Source: Oribacterium sinus
Lineage (GTDB): Bacteria; Bacillota; Clostridia; Lachnospirales; Lachnospiraceae
DNA: 64,000 nt
Assembly: GCF_014202695.1 (NCBI RefSeq)
Contig: NZ_JACHHH010000001.1
Location: forward strand, 1-64,000
Reading direction: 5' to 3'
The notes beneath the pieces are model-generated. The model saw only the letters and a program-made list of their open reading frames with translations, did not search any database and had not been told where the DNA came from. Below, piece after piece: positions 9,167-19,568 of this stretch. Position 1 is the stretch's first letter; each line of letters begins with the position of its first letter. The translations under genes were made by a program, and so were the position numbers.

Positions 9167-11365
9167 ATGAAGAAGAAACAGAAGGCCGCAGGCTCTTTTT
9201 ACGAGAATCTGAAGCTAAGTCAGAAAATGTCCTTAATCCTGGGTTCATTGACCTTTGTGATTTTATTGGGATTGCTATATTTCCTGATTCACAGCTTTGA
9301 AATTGCCATGGATAAGAGAATCGATGCCAATATGGAGGATAAGGCGACAGAGGCATCTTCCGATCTGAGCGATTTGATGACAAAATTAGATACCATTACG
9401 AACAATATCGAGCAGAGTATCAGCTTTGTCTTCCAGCAAAATGATGAAGTCGGCGGAAAACCCGGTAACCCATGGAAGATTAGAGATATCGAGGGCAATG
9501 ACCAAACCGTTACCCCTATGGAAAATGCATCCTTCCGTAGTCGTGTGGTGGATGCGTACATCCCGGCTTCCCGCTACAATGCCGAGGTGGTAATGCTGAA
9601 TGCATTGTATTCCAACATGAAGGATGAGGAAAATCTGGAGGATATCGGTGTTCTTTTCGAGCCCCATGCCTTCTATCAGGGAATTGATAATTATGCACCT
9701 CTGCTTCTTAGAAATGAAGTGGAGAATAGAAGAATCATGAACTTCCCCTATGAGAAGTATCAAAATATTGCTTATTACACCGGAGCGAAGGAAAAGGGCG
9801 ATACCTATGTTTCTCCTGTTTACAGTGATACGGTAGACCCCAGCAAGAGAATGTTTGCCATCACCAAGCCCATCATGAACAACAATCAGTTTGTGGGTGC
9901 TATTCTTCTGGATGTAAAGGAAGATATGTTACTTAACATTAGCATGGAGGATCCTGCCTTCCCCTCTATGTTTGTAAATATGATTGATGGAGAAGGCCTG
10001 ATTCACAGTAAAAATGAGGAAGTAAACGGAAAAACACTGGAAGAGCTTCTTCCTGAGAAGGCTTACAAAGCCATTTCCGAAAAGATGGAATCCAAAGAAG
10101 CCTTCACATTAAAGATTGTAAATGAGCATAATCAGGAGAGAAGAGAGTATTATCATCCTATCGATATGCACGGCAGTACCTGGTGGGTTAGATTAAATAT
10201 TTCCGAGAAAGACTATGACAGAGAAGTGGACCGTTTGGTAAGTATCGGTGCAGTTGCCGGTGTAGCAACCGTAATCCTTTTAGTCATCGTAACAGCAGTT
10301 TTGATTACTCGTTTCTTAAAGCCATTACAGAAGGTGGCAGAGGCAGGAGAGAAGCTTTCCGCAGGAGATTTCTCCATGGATCTTTCCTACAAGAGCAATG
10401 ATGAAATCGGCGTTCTGATGCATTCCATGAACAACGTAGTAGAGAGAATCCGTTCCATTATCTCGGATCTTTCCGAGAAGCTCACTGAGCTTGCCCATGG
10501 AAACTTCAATCTGGAAATGAAGAATGAGGAATACTATAGCGGATCCTATAGACCTCTCTTTGATTCCATTAACAATATCACTGCAGATCTTTCCAATACT
10601 ATGGCAGATATTCAGCAGAGTGCAATTCAGGTAAATTCCGGTGCAGAGCAGGTAAGCTCCGGTGCCCAGGGACTTTCTCAGGGTGCTACAGAGCAGGCGT
10701 CTTCTATCGAAGAGCTTTCTGCAACGGTAAATGATATTTCCGAGCACATTAAGAAGACAGCGGAGAACACTCGTCTGGCTAATGCAGAGGCACAAAATGC
10801 CGGTAGGGAAGTAAGCAACTCCGACAAGCAGATGCAGCAGATGAAGGCTGCTATGGAAAACATCAATGAAAAGTCCGGAGAAATCAGTAAGATTATCAAG
10901 ACCATTGATGATATTGCCTTCCAGACCAATATTTTGGCGTTGAATGCGGCAATCGAAGCGGCAAGAGCCGGCGTAGCCGGAAAGGGCTTTGCGGTAGTAG
11001 CGGATGAGGTAGGAAATTTGGCTCAGAAGTCTGCAAACGCTGCGAAGGATACCACCATGTTGATTGAAGAAACCCTTCAGGCGGTAGAGCAGGGAACTGT
11101 TCTTGCTGATAGCACCGCAGAATCTTTACAGAGAGTGGTAAGCGGTACAGGCAAGGTAAGCGATTTGGTAAATCAGATTGCGGAAGCCTCTGTAGAGCAG
11201 TCCAGAGCGGTAGAGCAGGTATCTGTAGGAATCGATCAGATTTCCTCCGTTGTACAGAGCAACACCGCCACAGCGGAAGAGTCTGCAGCAGCTTCTGAGG
11301 AGTTGTCCGGACAGGCTAATATTTTAAGCGACTTGGTAAGACGCTTCCAGTTGAAGGAAGACTAA
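9167..11365 (+). CDS. Methyl-accepting chemotaxis protein 2 (close paralogue of MCP 1)
   Basis: Exactly the same length (732 residues) and domain order as the preceding gene: TM1 about 22-44, Cache-like sensor, TM2 about 360-383, tandem HAMP-like segments, methyl-accepting domain. The sensor halves have diverged at many positions. The signalling halves are almost identical at DNA level, for example around 8326-9000 versus 10640-11315. That points to recent duplication or gene conversion of the output domain while the sensor evolves. Ribosome site AAGGAGG precedes the ATG. A strong terminator follows at 11393-11453. Confidence 0.95.
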   Translation: MKKKQKAAGSFYENLKLSQKMSLILGSLTFVILLGLLYFLIHSFEIAMDKRIDANMEDKATEASSDLSDLMTKLDTITNNIEQSISFVFQQNDEVGGKPGNPWKIRDIEGNDQTVTPMENASFRSRVVDAYIPASRYNAEVVMLNALYSNMKDEENLEDIGVLFEPHAFYQGIDNYAPLLLRNEVENRRIMNFPYEKYQNIAYYTGAKEKGDTYVSPVYSDTVDPSKRMFAITKPIMNNNQFVGAILLDVKEDMLLNISMEDPAFPSMFVNMIDGEGLIHSKNEEVNGKTLEELLPEKAYKAISEKMESKEAFTLKIVNEHNQERREYYHPIDMHGSTWWVRLNISEKDYDREVDRLVSIGAVAGVATVILLVIVTAVLITRFLKPLQKVAEAGEKLSAGDFSMDLSYKSNDEIGVLMHSMNNVVERIRSIISDLSEKLTELAHGNFNLEMKNEEYYSGSYRPLFDSINNITADLSNTMADIQQSAIQVNSGAEQVSSGAQGLSQGATEQASSIEELSATVNDISEHIKKTAENTRLANAEAQNAGREVSNSDKQMQQMKAAMENINEKSGEISKIIKTIDDIAFQTNILALNAAIEAARAGVAGKGFAVVADEVGNLAQKSANAAKDTTMLIEETLQAVEQGTVLADSTAESLQRVVSGTGKVSDLVNQIAEASVEQSRAVEQVSVGIDQISSVVQSNTATAEESAAASEELSGQANILSDLVRRFQLKED

Positions 11366-11392
11366 AACAATAATTGAATATATAGCTATACT

Positions 11393-11453
11393 AAAAAAGG
11401 AGCTGTAAAAATCCAAATCTGTATTTTGGTTTTTTTACAGCTCCTTCTTTTTT
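11393..11453 (+). terminator. Long terminator hairpin after the second MCP gene
   Basis: AAGGAGCTGTAAAAA pairs with TTTTTTACAGCTCCTT around a short inner stem and is followed by a T-run. Being A-rich on one side and T-rich on the other, it could work in both directions. A very similar stem closes the hemZ gene (47982-48069). Confidence 0.85.
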
Positions 11454-11471
11454 AGTTCTGCTGTTTCTTCC

Positions 11472-11595
11472 ATTATTCTATTGAAAGAGTGTGAAAAAAC
11501 AATTATTCCATTGAAAAAGTGTGTCATATAACTATTATTCGATGGAAAAAATGTAATATAACAACATTATTCAATCGAAAAATGCAAATTCTTTC
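11472..11595 (+). repeat. Four phased ~31-bp direct repeats upstream of the third MCP gene
   Basis: The unit ATTATTCnATnGAAAAAnTGT starts at 11472, 11502, 11534 and 11566, that is every 30-32 bp. The promoter TTAT at 11596 falls one further period downstream. The spacing equals three helical turns, so the conserved part of each unit faces the same side of the DNA. Confidence 0.75.
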
Positions 11596-11621
11596 TTATG
11601 CCTCCTCGGAAAAACGCCGAT
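11596..11621 (+). promoter_or_regulatory. Sigma-28-like promoter of the third MCP gene
   Basis: TTAT (11596-11599), 18 bp, CGAT (11618-11621) in GCCGATTTAT. Confidence 0.55.
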
Positions 11622-11699
11622 TTATACCTTGGCTTATTAACGTGACAGAATAAAGCAGATGCAATGTAGAGATTGTTTTTTCAAGGAGGAAAGAACAGA

Positions 11700-13907
11700 A
11701 TGAAAAAGGGTATTGGGGTAGAGAAGAAGCAGAAGCGTTCTTCCATCAGCACAAGATTATCGATGATTTTAGGAATTGCCAGTGTATTGGTATTTTTTGC
11801 CATGAGTGTGGCAATCATTAAGACAGGAGAGCATTCCATCAGTTCAGCTCTGGACAACAACTTAAACGATAAGGCCACCATGGCCATTGGAGATTTGCAA
11901 CAGGTTATTTCTCGTTTGGAGTCTATTTCCATGACACTTGAAAACGGTATTCACAGCATGCACAGTCAGCATGACGGCATTGGACAGGCGCCGGAGAATC
12001 AGTGGGTGGTAAAGGACAGAGCTACCGGAGAAGTAGTCAATAATCCGGGGATGGGAGCAACGACCTTCCGCTCCAGAATTGTGAATGCGGAGCTTCCCGC
12101 TTCTCGTTACAATGCGGAAACCGTGATTTTAGATTCTTTACAGTCCGCCTTAACCGACAATAAGGATTTGGTAGGAGCAGGAATCTTCTTTGAGCCAAAC
12201 GGTTTCTCCGACAATGTTTCCGATTACGGGGTATATATGTCCGCAGAGGATTTGGAAAAGAAGGGGGTTATGGCCTACCAGTACAGCTTTTACAAGGACG
12301 CTTCCTGGTATAATGGGGCAAAGGATTCCGGAGAAATGGTATTAACCGATGTGTACAGCGATACCCTTCATCCGGATATTCAGATGATCAGTTTGGGAAA
12401 TCCTATTACTGATGAAAACAATGCCTTTGTGGGAGCAGTTATTCTGGATATTAACACTAAAGTATTCAGCGCCATTCAGCAGACCGATGAGCGTTTTCCC
12501 TCTTTGGCAACCAATATCTTAGATGCAAACGGAAGCTTTTTGTATTCCATGAAGGAAGAGGCTATTGGAAAGAAGCTGGAAGAAGTTTTGGATAAGGATA
12601 CCTATGAAATGCTTCGCCAAAATATGGATAAGGAGGAAGCATTTACGGCTACGGTGGTGAATGCAGAGGGGGTAAAAGAGAGAATGTACTTCCGTCCATT
12701 AATCATTCACGGTTCCACCTTGTGGTCTATGATTAGTATTGCCGACAGTGAATTTATGGCAGCCAGAAATCAGTTGGTCATCATGTGTGCCGTTTTCAGT
12801 ATTGTAGGCCTTATGATTTTGATTGCCATCAGCTTCTTCTTAATTAAGAGGGCTTTAAATCCATTACAGGGAATCGCTTTGGCAGGAAAAGCTGTTGCGG
12901 AAGGAAACTTTGATGTAAAGGTTTCCTACGATCAGCAGGATGAAATCGGAGACTTGGCGGTTGCCATCCAGAGTGTTATGCAGCATGTTCGGGAAATCAT
13001 TTCCGATCTTTCCGAGAAATTAGGAGAATTGGCAAAGGGAAACTTCCGTGTTTCTTTGGACAATGCGGAGCAGTATCCGGGAGCTTATCGTCCCCTTCTT
13101 ACCTCCCTTCAGGAAATCACCAATGATTTAGATAAAACCATGTCGGAGATTAAGACCAGTGCCAAGGAGGTTAACGCCGGTGCGGAGCAGGTAAGCTCCG
13201 GCGCTCAGGGACTTTCTCAGGGTGCTACAGAGCAGGCATCTTCTATTGAGGAATTAAGTGCTACCATGAACGACATTTCCACCCAGATTAAGGGAACTGC
13301 GGAGATGGCGGTGAAGGCTTCCGGGCTTTCTCAAAGAACAGAGGAGGCTGTAGGCCTTAGTAACCAAAAGATGGAAGAAATGTCCAGGGCAATGCAGGAA
13401 ATCACCGAGAAGTCCAATGAAATCAGTAAGATTATCAAGACCATTGATGATATTGCCTTCCAGACCAATATCTTATCTTTGAATGCGGCTATAGAGGCGG
13501 CAAGAGCCGGTGCAGCAGGAAAGGGCTTTGCAGTGGTTGCGGATGAGGTAGGAAACCTGGCTCAAAAGTCTGCAAAGGCGGCACAGAATACTTCCAGCCT
13601 TATTGAGGAAACCATTGAAGCGGTGGAAAAGGGAGCCAAGATTACGGAAGAAACCGCAGAATCCTTGACAACCGTATCCAACCATGCGAAGGATATTAAC
13701 GACATTATCACAAACATCTCCAGCGCATCGGAGGAAGAGGCTAGAGGCGTTTCTCAGCTGACAACGGGAATCGATCAGATTTCCTCTGTGGTACAGAGCA
13801 ATACCGCAACGGCAGAGCAGTCTGCGGCAGCTTCTGAGGAGCTTTCCGGCCAGGCCAATATCATGAATGATTTGGTAAATCGTTTTCAATTAAAAAACGA
13901 GGACTAA
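11700..13907 (+). CDS. Methyl-accepting chemotaxis protein 3
   Basis: A 735-residue chemoreceptor. It has a basic cytoplasmic N-terminus, TM1 at about 20-40 and an extracytoplasmic Cache-like domain that shares the FRSRIV...[10 protein letters not shown] motif with its neighbours. TM2 lies at about 359-382 ([15 protein letters not shown]). A HAMP segment, a second HAMP-like part and a methyl-accepting domain follow, with tip [23 protein letters not shown]. The open frame extends nine codons further, but ATG at 11700 has AAGGAGG about 10 bp before it and is preferred. It is separated from the first two receptors by a terminator and has its own promoter and a phased repeat array, so its regulation probably differs. 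Confidence 0.95.
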   Translation: MKKGIGVEKKQKRSSISTRLSMILGIASVLVFFAMSVAIIKTGEHSISSALDNNLNDKATMAIGDLQQVISRLESISMTLENGIHSMHSQHDGIGQAPENQWVVKDRATGEVVNNPGMGATTFRSRIVNAELPASRYNAETVILDSLQSALTDNKDLVGAGIFFEPNGFSDNVSDYGVYMSAEDLEKKGVMAYQYSFYKDASWYNGAKDSGEMVLTDVYSDTLHPDIQMISLGNPITDENNAFVGAVILDINTKVFSAIQQTDERFPSLATNILDANGSFLYSMKEEAIGKKLEEVLDKDTYEMLRQNMDKEEAFTATVVNAEGVKERMYFRPLIIHGSTLWSMISIADSEFMAARNQLVIMCAVFSIVGLMILIAISFFLIKRALNPLQGIALAGKAVAEGNFDVKVSYDQQDEIGDLAVAIQSVMQHVREIISDLSEKLGELAKGNFRVSLDNAEQYPGAYRPLLTSLQEITNDLDKTMSEIKTSAKEVNAGAEQVSSGAQGLSQGATEQASSIEELSATMNDISTQIKGTAEMAVKASGLSQRTEEAVGLSNQKMEEMSRAMQEITEKSNEISKIIKTIDDIAFQTNILSLNAAIEAARAGAAGKGFAVVADEVGNLAQKSAKAAQNTSSLIEETIEAVEKGAKITEETAESLTTVSNHAKDINDIITNISSASEEEARGVSQLTTGIDQISSVVQSNTATAEQSAAASEELSGQANIMNDLVNRFQLKNED

Positions 13908-14193
13908 TCAGAATACACTTAAAATGAGTTTTCATAAAAATATGCATTAAGCCTTCATGAAATATAACTGTATAGGATAGAATGAGCGTTTAATACTATA
14001 CTTAAGCTTAAGCATAAAATAAAAAAGACTGCCTCTTGAGAAACTGCAACCCCCTGATTTAGGGATAATGCTGAGTCCCAAGGGGCTGTTTATATTCTTA
14101 ATGAGTATCACAGGATGTGACACTTAGTTTACAGGGGACATCTGAAGTCTTTTGTGAAAAATAAAGAAAGTGCCGGGGAAAAGGGAATTTACC
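13908..14193. other. Gap between MCP genes 3 and 4, possible mobile-element scar
   Basis: The 364-bp gap before the fourth MCP gene holds no gene. About 14028-14150 contains CCCCCTGATTTAGGG, a CCCAAGGGGC stretch and CACAGGATGTGACAC. These look unlike the AT-rich surroundings and may be the remnant of an insertion-sequence end. I cannot identify the element. Confidence 0.3.
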
Positions 14194-14219
14194 TTATAAA
14201 AAAGGCTAAATCGGACGAT
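14194..14219 (+). promoter_or_regulatory. Sigma-28-like promoter of the fourth MCP gene
   Basis: TTAT (14194-14197), 18 bp, CGAT (14216-14219) in GACGATGAATTAG; the A-run after TTAT matches that of flgB. Confidence 0.55.
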
Positions 14220-14271
14220 GAATTAGAGAAGAAAACAGGAAGTAGAATTTTTCAAGGAGGAAAAATACAAA

Positions 14272-17142
14272 ATGAAAAAAAGAAGCAATACCACTGGGAC
14301 ATCCTTTTGGAAAAAGATGAAGCTCAGTTCAAGAATGTCTGTGGCAATAGGACTTCTTAGCATAATTTTAATGGCAGGCTTAAGCATTGCTATTATTTCC
14401 ATGGGAAAGACTGCCATTTACGGTGCTTTACGAGGAAATATGGATGATAAGATTCGTTTGGGAATTGCAGATCTGGATAACGTGGTTACCCAGGCTGAGG
14501 TTACGGCGAACACCATTAAAGAAGGCATTGTAAGTATATATGATCAGAACGATATGGCGGGAGGGGTTCCCTCCCATCTTTGGACCATTGAGGATGACCA
14601 GCACAATATTTTAGAGCCCACCACTATGGCAGGAACCATGTTCCGTTCCCGAATTGTGGATGCAGCGATTCCCGCCAGTCGCTATAATGCGGAGACAACT
14701 CTTTTGGACTCCATTTATGCTTCTTTAAGCAATAATGAGTCCTATGTGGGAATCGGTGTTTTCTTGGAGCCGAATGCTTTTTATCAGGGTATCGAAAACT
14801 ACGCCCCCTATATGAGCAGAACTGATGCGGAGAAGAGAAAGCTGATGGTTTACCCTTACAGCATGTATTCTCAGAAGGACTATTACCTGAAGGCAAAGGA
14901 GAATAAGGGATTAAATCTGACCAATGCCTATGAGGATGAAAGTGCAGATGGGGGATGGGTTGTATCCGTTATTGAACCGATTATATATAAGGATGAGTTT
15001 AAGGGAATCGTTATCGTCGATATGGATATGACTTCCTTTGAAATCATTGAACAGAAGGATGAGCGTTTCCAGAGCTTATACAGCAATGTATTTGATACAA
15101 ACGGTCACATCATGTTCAGTATGAACGAAGAGGCTAAGGGAAAGCAATTAAGCGATATTCTTCCTGCGGATAGTATGGAAAAGCTTCAATCCTATCTGGA
15201 TCAGGGAGAACCCTTCAATACCCATATTCAAAATGAAAATGGAGACCTGGTGCAGTTTAATGCCCGTCCTTTAAAGATAGAAGGCGTAACCTGGTGGGTA
15301 GCCATCGAGGTTTCCGAAAAGGAATATACCAAGGCAATCAGTAACATGATTATGCTGGCAATTCCCCTTTCCGTTCTGGGAATTGCACTCTTGGTAGGAT
15401 TCAGCTATTTCTTTATCAAGAAGTCCTTAAATCCATTAAAGAAGATTGCCGACGTGGGAGAATCCGTGGCAGAGGGAGACTTCTCCAAGGAAATCAACTA
15501 TCCTTACCAGGATGAAATCGGACAGATTGCCAAGAGCATGGAAAAGGTTGTGGAACGAATCCGAAGCATTATTCAGGATTTGGCAGGAAAGTTGGAACAG
15601 ATTGCCAAGGGAAATTTCTCCTTCGAATTCTGGAATACCCAGCTTTATAACGGGGAGTATGAGCCGTTACTTACCAGTCTTTACGATATTTTAGACGATT
15701 TAAACGTAACCATGGGAGAAATTCAGAACAGCTCTCATATGGTAAACTCTTCCGCTATGCAGGTTAGCGGTTCCGCTCAGACCCTGTCTCAGGGCGCAAC
15801 GGAGCAGGCATCTTCCATCGAAGAACTCAGCGCAACCATGAATGATATTTCCGTAAAAATCAAGGAAACAGCGGAAATGTCTCAGCATGCTTCCGGACTT
15901 TCCAAGGAAACCGGCAGTGCGGTAGGAACCAGTAACCAGAAGATGAACGAGATGTCCAGAGCAATGCAGGACATCACCGAGAAGTCTCAGGAAATCAGTA
16001 AGATTATTAAGACCATTGATGATATTGCTTTCCAGACCAATATCCTTTCCTTAAATGCGGCTATCGAAGCGGCAAGAGCAGGAGCGGCAGGAAAGGGCTT
16101 TGCGGTTGTAGCGGATGAGGTAGGAAACCTTGCCCAGAAGTCTGCAAAGGCGGCTCAGAACACTTCCAGCTTAATCGAGGAAACCATTGAGGCGGTAAAT
16201 AAGGGGGCAAGAATTACAGAGGAAACCGCAGAGTCTCTTTCTGTAGTATCCCAGAAAACCGAGAAGATTAACGGTATTATCACCTCCATTTCTTCCGCAT
16301 CCGAGGAAGAGGCTGAAGGAATCAAGCAGCTTACTACAGGTCTTGACCAGATTTCTTCCGTAGTACAGAGCAATACTGCAACAGCGGAAGAGTCCGCAGC
16401 AGCATCTCAAGAGCTTTCCGGACAGGCAGACCGCTTGAACGAATTGTTAGAGAAGTTCCAGTTAAGAACAGAGCCTTACAAGAGAGAATTAAATGGCTTT
16501 GCTGCAACAAAGAAGGATGAGACTGCTCCGGTAGCTACTCCGGTAGTTGATAATATAGAAGTCATTCCTGTATTGGAAAAGACGGAAGCTTCTCCGGCAG
16601 TAGAGAAAGTAAAGAATACTCCTGTAGTAGAGAAAGCAAAACCAACTTCTGCTACAGCAAAATTAGAAAAGCCGGTGGCAAAAAAGGAAGAGAAGCCTGC
16701 TGAACCAAAGAATGATAAGCAGGTAGAAGAGAAGCCGGTGGAAGCGAAGGCAGAAAAAACGGTAGCTAAAACCGAAAAAAAGTCCGAAGCTAAAGCAGAA
16801 GTAAAAGCTGCGGAAGCAGATGAGCTGAAGGAGGAAGAAACTCCTGTTAAGAAGCCGGTAGAAAAGAAAAAGGCAAAAACTACGAAAGCATCCGTGGTAG
16901 AAGAAGGACAGGTTTTAGTGGATATCAGCGGTATGGATGGTATGGATTTATCCCAGATTCCCATTCCCGGAGATGCTCACTATGTACCGCAGGATGGAGT
17001 AAAGAAAACGCCGCTGCAGAATCAGGAAAAGCTCTCCACTGAGGAAAAGGCGGAAAGAGAAGAGGCTTTAGCCAAGGATTTAGGAAAAATCCGGAAAACT
17101 GAGTATAAGAGAAGCATTTTACCGGATGATGACAAGTATTAA
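14272..17142 (+). CDS. Methyl-accepting chemotaxis protein 4 with long charged C-terminal tail
   Basis: The first ~730 residues are a chemoreceptor like its three neighbours. TM1 is at about 22-43, then a Cache-like sensor, TM2 at about 360-383, HAMP segments and a methyl-accepting domain with [23 protein letters not shown]. Unlike them it continues for about 220 residues. First comes a Lys/Glu/Ala/Pro/Val-rich low-complexity stretch ([23 protein letters not shown] is part of it), about residues 750-880. A less repetitive end follows with [29 protein letters not shown]. The tail should be cytoplasmic and could be a tether or localisation element. AAGGAGG precedes the ATG. A terminator-like hairpin lies at 17161-17192. 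Confidence 0.94.
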   Translation: MKKRSNTTGTSFWKKMKLSSRMSVAIGLLSIILMAGLSIAIISMGKTAIYGALRGNMDDKIRLGIADLDNVVTQAEVTANTIKEGIVSIYDQNDMAGGVPSHLWTIEDDQHNILEPTTMAGTMFRSRIVDAAIPASRYNAETTLLDSIYASLSNNESYVGIGVFLEPNAFYQGIENYAPYMSRTDAEKRKLMVYPYSMYSQKDYYLKAKENKGLNLTNAYEDESADGGWVVSVIEPIIYKDEFKGIVIVDMDMTSFEIIEQKDERFQSLYSNVFDTNGHIMFSMNEEAKGKQLSDILPADSMEKLQSYLDQGEPFNTHIQNENGDLVQFNARPLKIEGVTWWVAIEVSEKEYTKAISNMIMLAIPLSVLGIALLVGFSYFFIKKSLNPLKKIADVGESVAEGDFSKEINYPYQDEIGQIAKSMEKVVERIRSIIQDLAGKLEQIAKGNFSFEFWNTQLYNGEYEPLLTSLYDILDDLNVTMGEIQNSSHMVNSSAMQVSGSAQTLSQGATEQASSIEELSATMNDISVKIKETAEMSQHASGLSKETGSAVGTSNQKMNEMSRAMQDITEKSQEISKIIKTIDDIAFQTNILSLNAAIEAARAGAAGKGFAVVADEVGNLAQKSAKAAQNTSSLIEETIEAVNKGARITEETAESLSVVSQKTEKINGIITSISSASEEEAEGIKQLTTGLDQISSVVQSNTATAEESAAASQELSGQADRLNELLEKFQLRTEPYKRELNGFAATKKDETAPVATPVVDNIEVIPVLEKTEASPAVEKVKNTPVVEKAKPTSATAKLEKPVAKKEEKPAEPKNDKQVEEKPVEAKAEKTVAKTEKKSEAKAEVKAAEADELKEEETPVKKPVEKKKAKTTKASVVEEGQVLVDISGMDGMDLSQIPIPGDAHYVPQDGVKKTPLQNQEKLSTEEKAEREEALAKDLGKIRKTEYKRSILPDDDKY

Positions 17143-17160
17143 TTAGTCAGCATCTTAGAA

Positions 17161-17192
17161 AGAGGATCGCCATAGTGCCGGTCCTCTTTTTC
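17161..17192 (+). terminator. Terminator of the MCP array
   Basis: AGAGGATCGCC and GCCGGTCCTCT form an imperfect stem around a short loop, followed by TTTTT, 19 bp past the stop of the fourth MCP gene. Confidence 0.7.
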
Positions 17193-17367
17193 TTGATTCT
17201 TAAAGAGTTTTGCAGAAATATGTGGAGAATCTTTCTTAAGCTCCCGGAATAATGTCCTCATTTCTTACATGGCAGGAGTATCCGGAAGACCGTAGTAAAG
17301 GAGAATATAAAACTTAAAAATAAAGGAAAGCACCTTTGTTTTTATGTAAATTGCGCAAAAATCACAC

Positions 17368-17396
17368 TTGGAATTTGTGCAATTTTTGTGTATACT
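17368..17396 (+). promoter_or_regulatory. Vegetative promoter giving a near-leaderless NUDIX mRNA
   Basis: TTGGAA (17368-17373), 17 bp, TATACT (17391-17396). The ATG of the NUDIX gene is at 17404, 8 bp after the -10, so transcription should begin at or next to the start codon. Two similar words, TTGCGCAA (17351) and TTGTGCAA (17375), flank the -35 and could be an operator. Confidence 0.65.
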
Positions 17397-17403
17397 GTTG
17401 CGT

Positions 17404-17907
17404 ATGGAGAAGAAAAGATTTGCTGACGGTGTATTAACCACTCTCTGTTATGTAGAGAAAGAGGGAAAATGGTTAATGCTTCACCGGAATAAGAAAAAGG
17501 AAGATATTAATAAAGGAAAATGGATCGGTGTAGGAGGGCATTTTGAAGCGGGAGAAAGCCCGGAGGATTGTCTTTACCGAGAAGTTTTCGAGGAAACGGG
17601 ACTGCATGTCCTGAGCCATCAACTAAGGGGAATCGTAAGCTTTTTCTATGGAGAAAAAGATTGCAGCTATATGTTTTTATTCACTGCCGTACTGGAAGAA
17701 GGTCCTTTAAAGGAATGTTCGGAAGGTGAACTGCAATATTTTTCCTATGAAGAGGTGAAAGCATTACCCCTTTGGGAGGGAGACCGGATCTTTCTGGAAT
17801 TGTTGGCAAAGGGAGAGGGATTTTTCTCTTTAACTTTACGATATGACCGGGAGGGGAAGTTGTTGGAAGCCATTTTGGATGGGAAAGAGAATTTGCTCTC
17901 ATCCTAA
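17404..17907 (+). CDS. NUDIX hydrolase (MutT/8-oxo-dGTPase-like)
   Basis: NUDIX enzymes hydrolyse nucleoside diphosphates linked to another group. The 167 residues hold a full NUDIX box, GHFEAGESPEDCLYREVFEETGL (about residues 46-68), in the G-x5-E-x7-RE-x2-EE-x-G pattern. The start VLTTLCYVEKEGKWLMLHRNKKK and the WIGVGGHFEAGE context resemble MutT-type 8-oxo-dGTPases; the true substrate is not shown by sequence. A longer frame from TTG at 17368 exists but that codon lies inside the -35 box. There is no ribosome site before ATG 17404, in keeping with leaderless translation. Confidence 0.9.
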   Translation: MEKKRFADGVLTTLCYVEKEGKWLMLHRNKKKEDINKGKWIGVGGHFEAGESPEDCLYREVFEETGLHVLSHQLRGIVSFFYGEKDCSYMFLFTAVLEEGPLKECSEGELQYFSYEEVKALPLWEGDRIFLELLAKGEGFFSLTLRYDREGKLLEAILDGKENLLSS

Positions 17908-17959
17908 ATGCCGAAAATTTTCCCATTTATTAAAAAATTATAGTGCTATACAAAATGCA

Positions 17960-17985
17960 TTATTGCTATTAATAACAACGCCGAT
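17960..17985 (+). promoter_or_regulatory. Sigma-28-like promoter of the lipoprotein-GGDEF pair
   Basis: TTAT (17960-17963), 18 bp, CGAT (17982-17985) in a perfect GCCGATAT. It sits 55 bp before the lipoprotein start and matches the motif of the chemotaxis genes. Confidence 0.6.
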
Positions 17986-18039
17986 ATTTTTTTGTACAAA
18001 AATACGCATGGGCTATGGGAGAATGTAAGGATTAAGGAA

Positions 18040-19524
18040 ATGAAGAAAAGTATAATACAGATTTTAGAATTGCCGGTATTACTGACCATGGCACTGGGGC
18101 TTTTGGCCTGCGGTACCAAGGTGGTCAGTTCTGCAGAAAGCCCCTTTAGCAAAGAAAGGGGCGGTTTTAGTGTGAAAGAAGAGCCCTTGGAAATCACGGT
18201 TTGGACCTATTTTTCCGGTATTCAACAGGAGGCCTTTCAGCGAACGATTAATCGTTTCAATGAAGGTCGTGGAAAGGATATCGGAGTAGAGGTGAAGGCC
18301 TATAACCCCGGTTCCACCTTGGATTTGCAGAATAATTTATACGGGATTAACCAAAAGAAATTAGCCCAGGGGGATTATCCGGACATCGTCAGCTTGCATA
18401 CCGATACAGCGATGATATTGGAAGAGGAAGGGGTTCTCACAGACCTGGATTCCTATTTCAGCAAAGAAGATTGGAGTGCTTTTGTGCCGAGCTTTCTTGA
18501 GGAAGGGCGATTGGGGAGGAAATATGGAGGCGTAAAGATTTTGCCTGTGGCCAAGTCCACGGAGCTCCTCTATATCAACAAAACGGATTGGGATAGCTTT
18601 GCGGAAGCTACCGGAACATCTCTTTCGGAATTAAGCACCAAAGAAGGCTTACTGAATGTTGCAGAAAAATACTACCGGTATACGGATTCGCTTACGGAAA
18701 CGCCGGATGACGGCAAAGCGTTCTACGGCATTGATGACTATGCGAACTATATGCTGGTAGGAGCCAGAGAGCTGGGCGTGAATTTAATTTCTGTAGATGA
18801 GGAAGGAAATCCTAAGGTGCAATTCCCAAAAGAAGTGATGAAAACCCTGTGGGATAATTTATATGTTCCTATTATTAAAGGCTATTTCACCTCTGAGGGG
18901 CGTTTTCGGTCCGATGATGTGAAGACAGGAGATATTCTGGCCTATACCGCATCTTCCGCTTCCAGTGTTTACTTTCCGAAGGAAGTGATTATTTCGGACC
19001 GGGAACAACATGCCATTACCGATATTGTTTTGCCGGCTCCTCACTTTGAAGGAGGGGAAGAGATTGCGATGCAGCAGGGGATCGGCATGGGTGTTGTTCA
19101 AGGAAATAAGAAGAGAGTGGAGGCTTCCGTTCAATTTTTAAAGTGGCTGACCAGCTATGAGGAAAATGCCCAGTTCGCCATTTCTGCAGAATATCTTCCG
19201 GTACGTGTAGACAGCTTTACCGTGGAAGCTATTGACAAGGAGAAGGGGAGCGGAATGGATCCTTCTTTGGAAAAGGCTTTGTCCACCATGTCTTCCAACA
19301 CCTTGTATTTTACCCCTTCCATCATTAATCTGGCAGAAATTAGAAAAGCTCTGGAATATGAGCTTCAGGATAAGGCTTTGTCGGATCGGTATAAGATTGA
19401 GACTGCAATGGCTTCCGGCGTATCCAGAGAGGATGCTATAGCGGAGTATGATAATGACGAGAATTTTGAACAGTATTATGAGACTATATTACAGGAAATA
19501 AATTATTTGTTGTCAGATAGTTAA
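18040..19524 (+). CDS. Extracellular solute-binding lipoprotein
   Basis: A 494-residue family-1-type (sugar-binding class) solute-binding protein. The signal peptide ends in a lipobox GLLAC with the lipidated cysteine at residue 24. The mature part opens with EPLEITVWTYFSGIQQEAFQRTINRFNE, the usual first strand and helix of such proteins. It continues with GDYPDIVSLHTD and YINKTDWD motifs. The frame could begin at 17992, but ATG 18040 follows AAGGA and gives a proper signal peptide. No ABC permease or ATPase lies nearby. The next gene, 44 bp on, is a membrane GGDEF protein. The lipoprotein may therefore feed a signalling partner rather than a transporter; that is inference from context. Confidence 0.88.
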   Translation: MKKSIIQILELPVLLTMALGLLACGTKVVSSAESPFSKERGGFSVKEEPLEITVWTYFSGIQQEAFQRTINRFNEGRGKDIGVEVKAYNPGSTLDLQNNLYGINQKKLAQGDYPDIVSLHTDTAMILEEEGVLTDLDSYFSKEDWSAFVPSFLEEGRLGRKYGGVKILPVAKSTELLYINKTDWDSFAEATGTSLSELSTKEGLLNVAEKYYRYTDSLTETPDDGKAFYGIDDYANYMLVGARELGVNLISVDEEGNPKVQFPKEVMKTLWDNLYVPIIKGYFTSEGRFRSDDVKTGDILAYTASSASSVYFPKEVIISDREQHAITDIVLPAPHFEGGEEIAMQQGIGMGVVQGNKKRVEASVQFLKWLTSYEENAQFAISAEYLPVRVDSFTVEAIDKEKGSGMDPSLEKALSTMSSNTLYFTPSIINLAEIRKALEYELQDKALSDRYKIETAMASGVSREDAIAEYDNDENFEQYYETILQEINYLLSDS

Positions 19525-19568
19525 GACTCCTTATCAATACGGGGAGCAAAAGTTGCCAAAGGACGCGT

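Noticed and set aside
16476-16964. 162-codon frame antisense to the tail of the fourth MCP gene
   Set aside because: It mirrors the low-complexity Lys/Glu/Ala codons as Phe/Ser/Ala repeats and has no ribosome site.
17368-17403. Upstream TTG start for the NUDIX gene
   Set aside because: The codon forms the -35 box of the promoter and would lie upstream of the transcript start.
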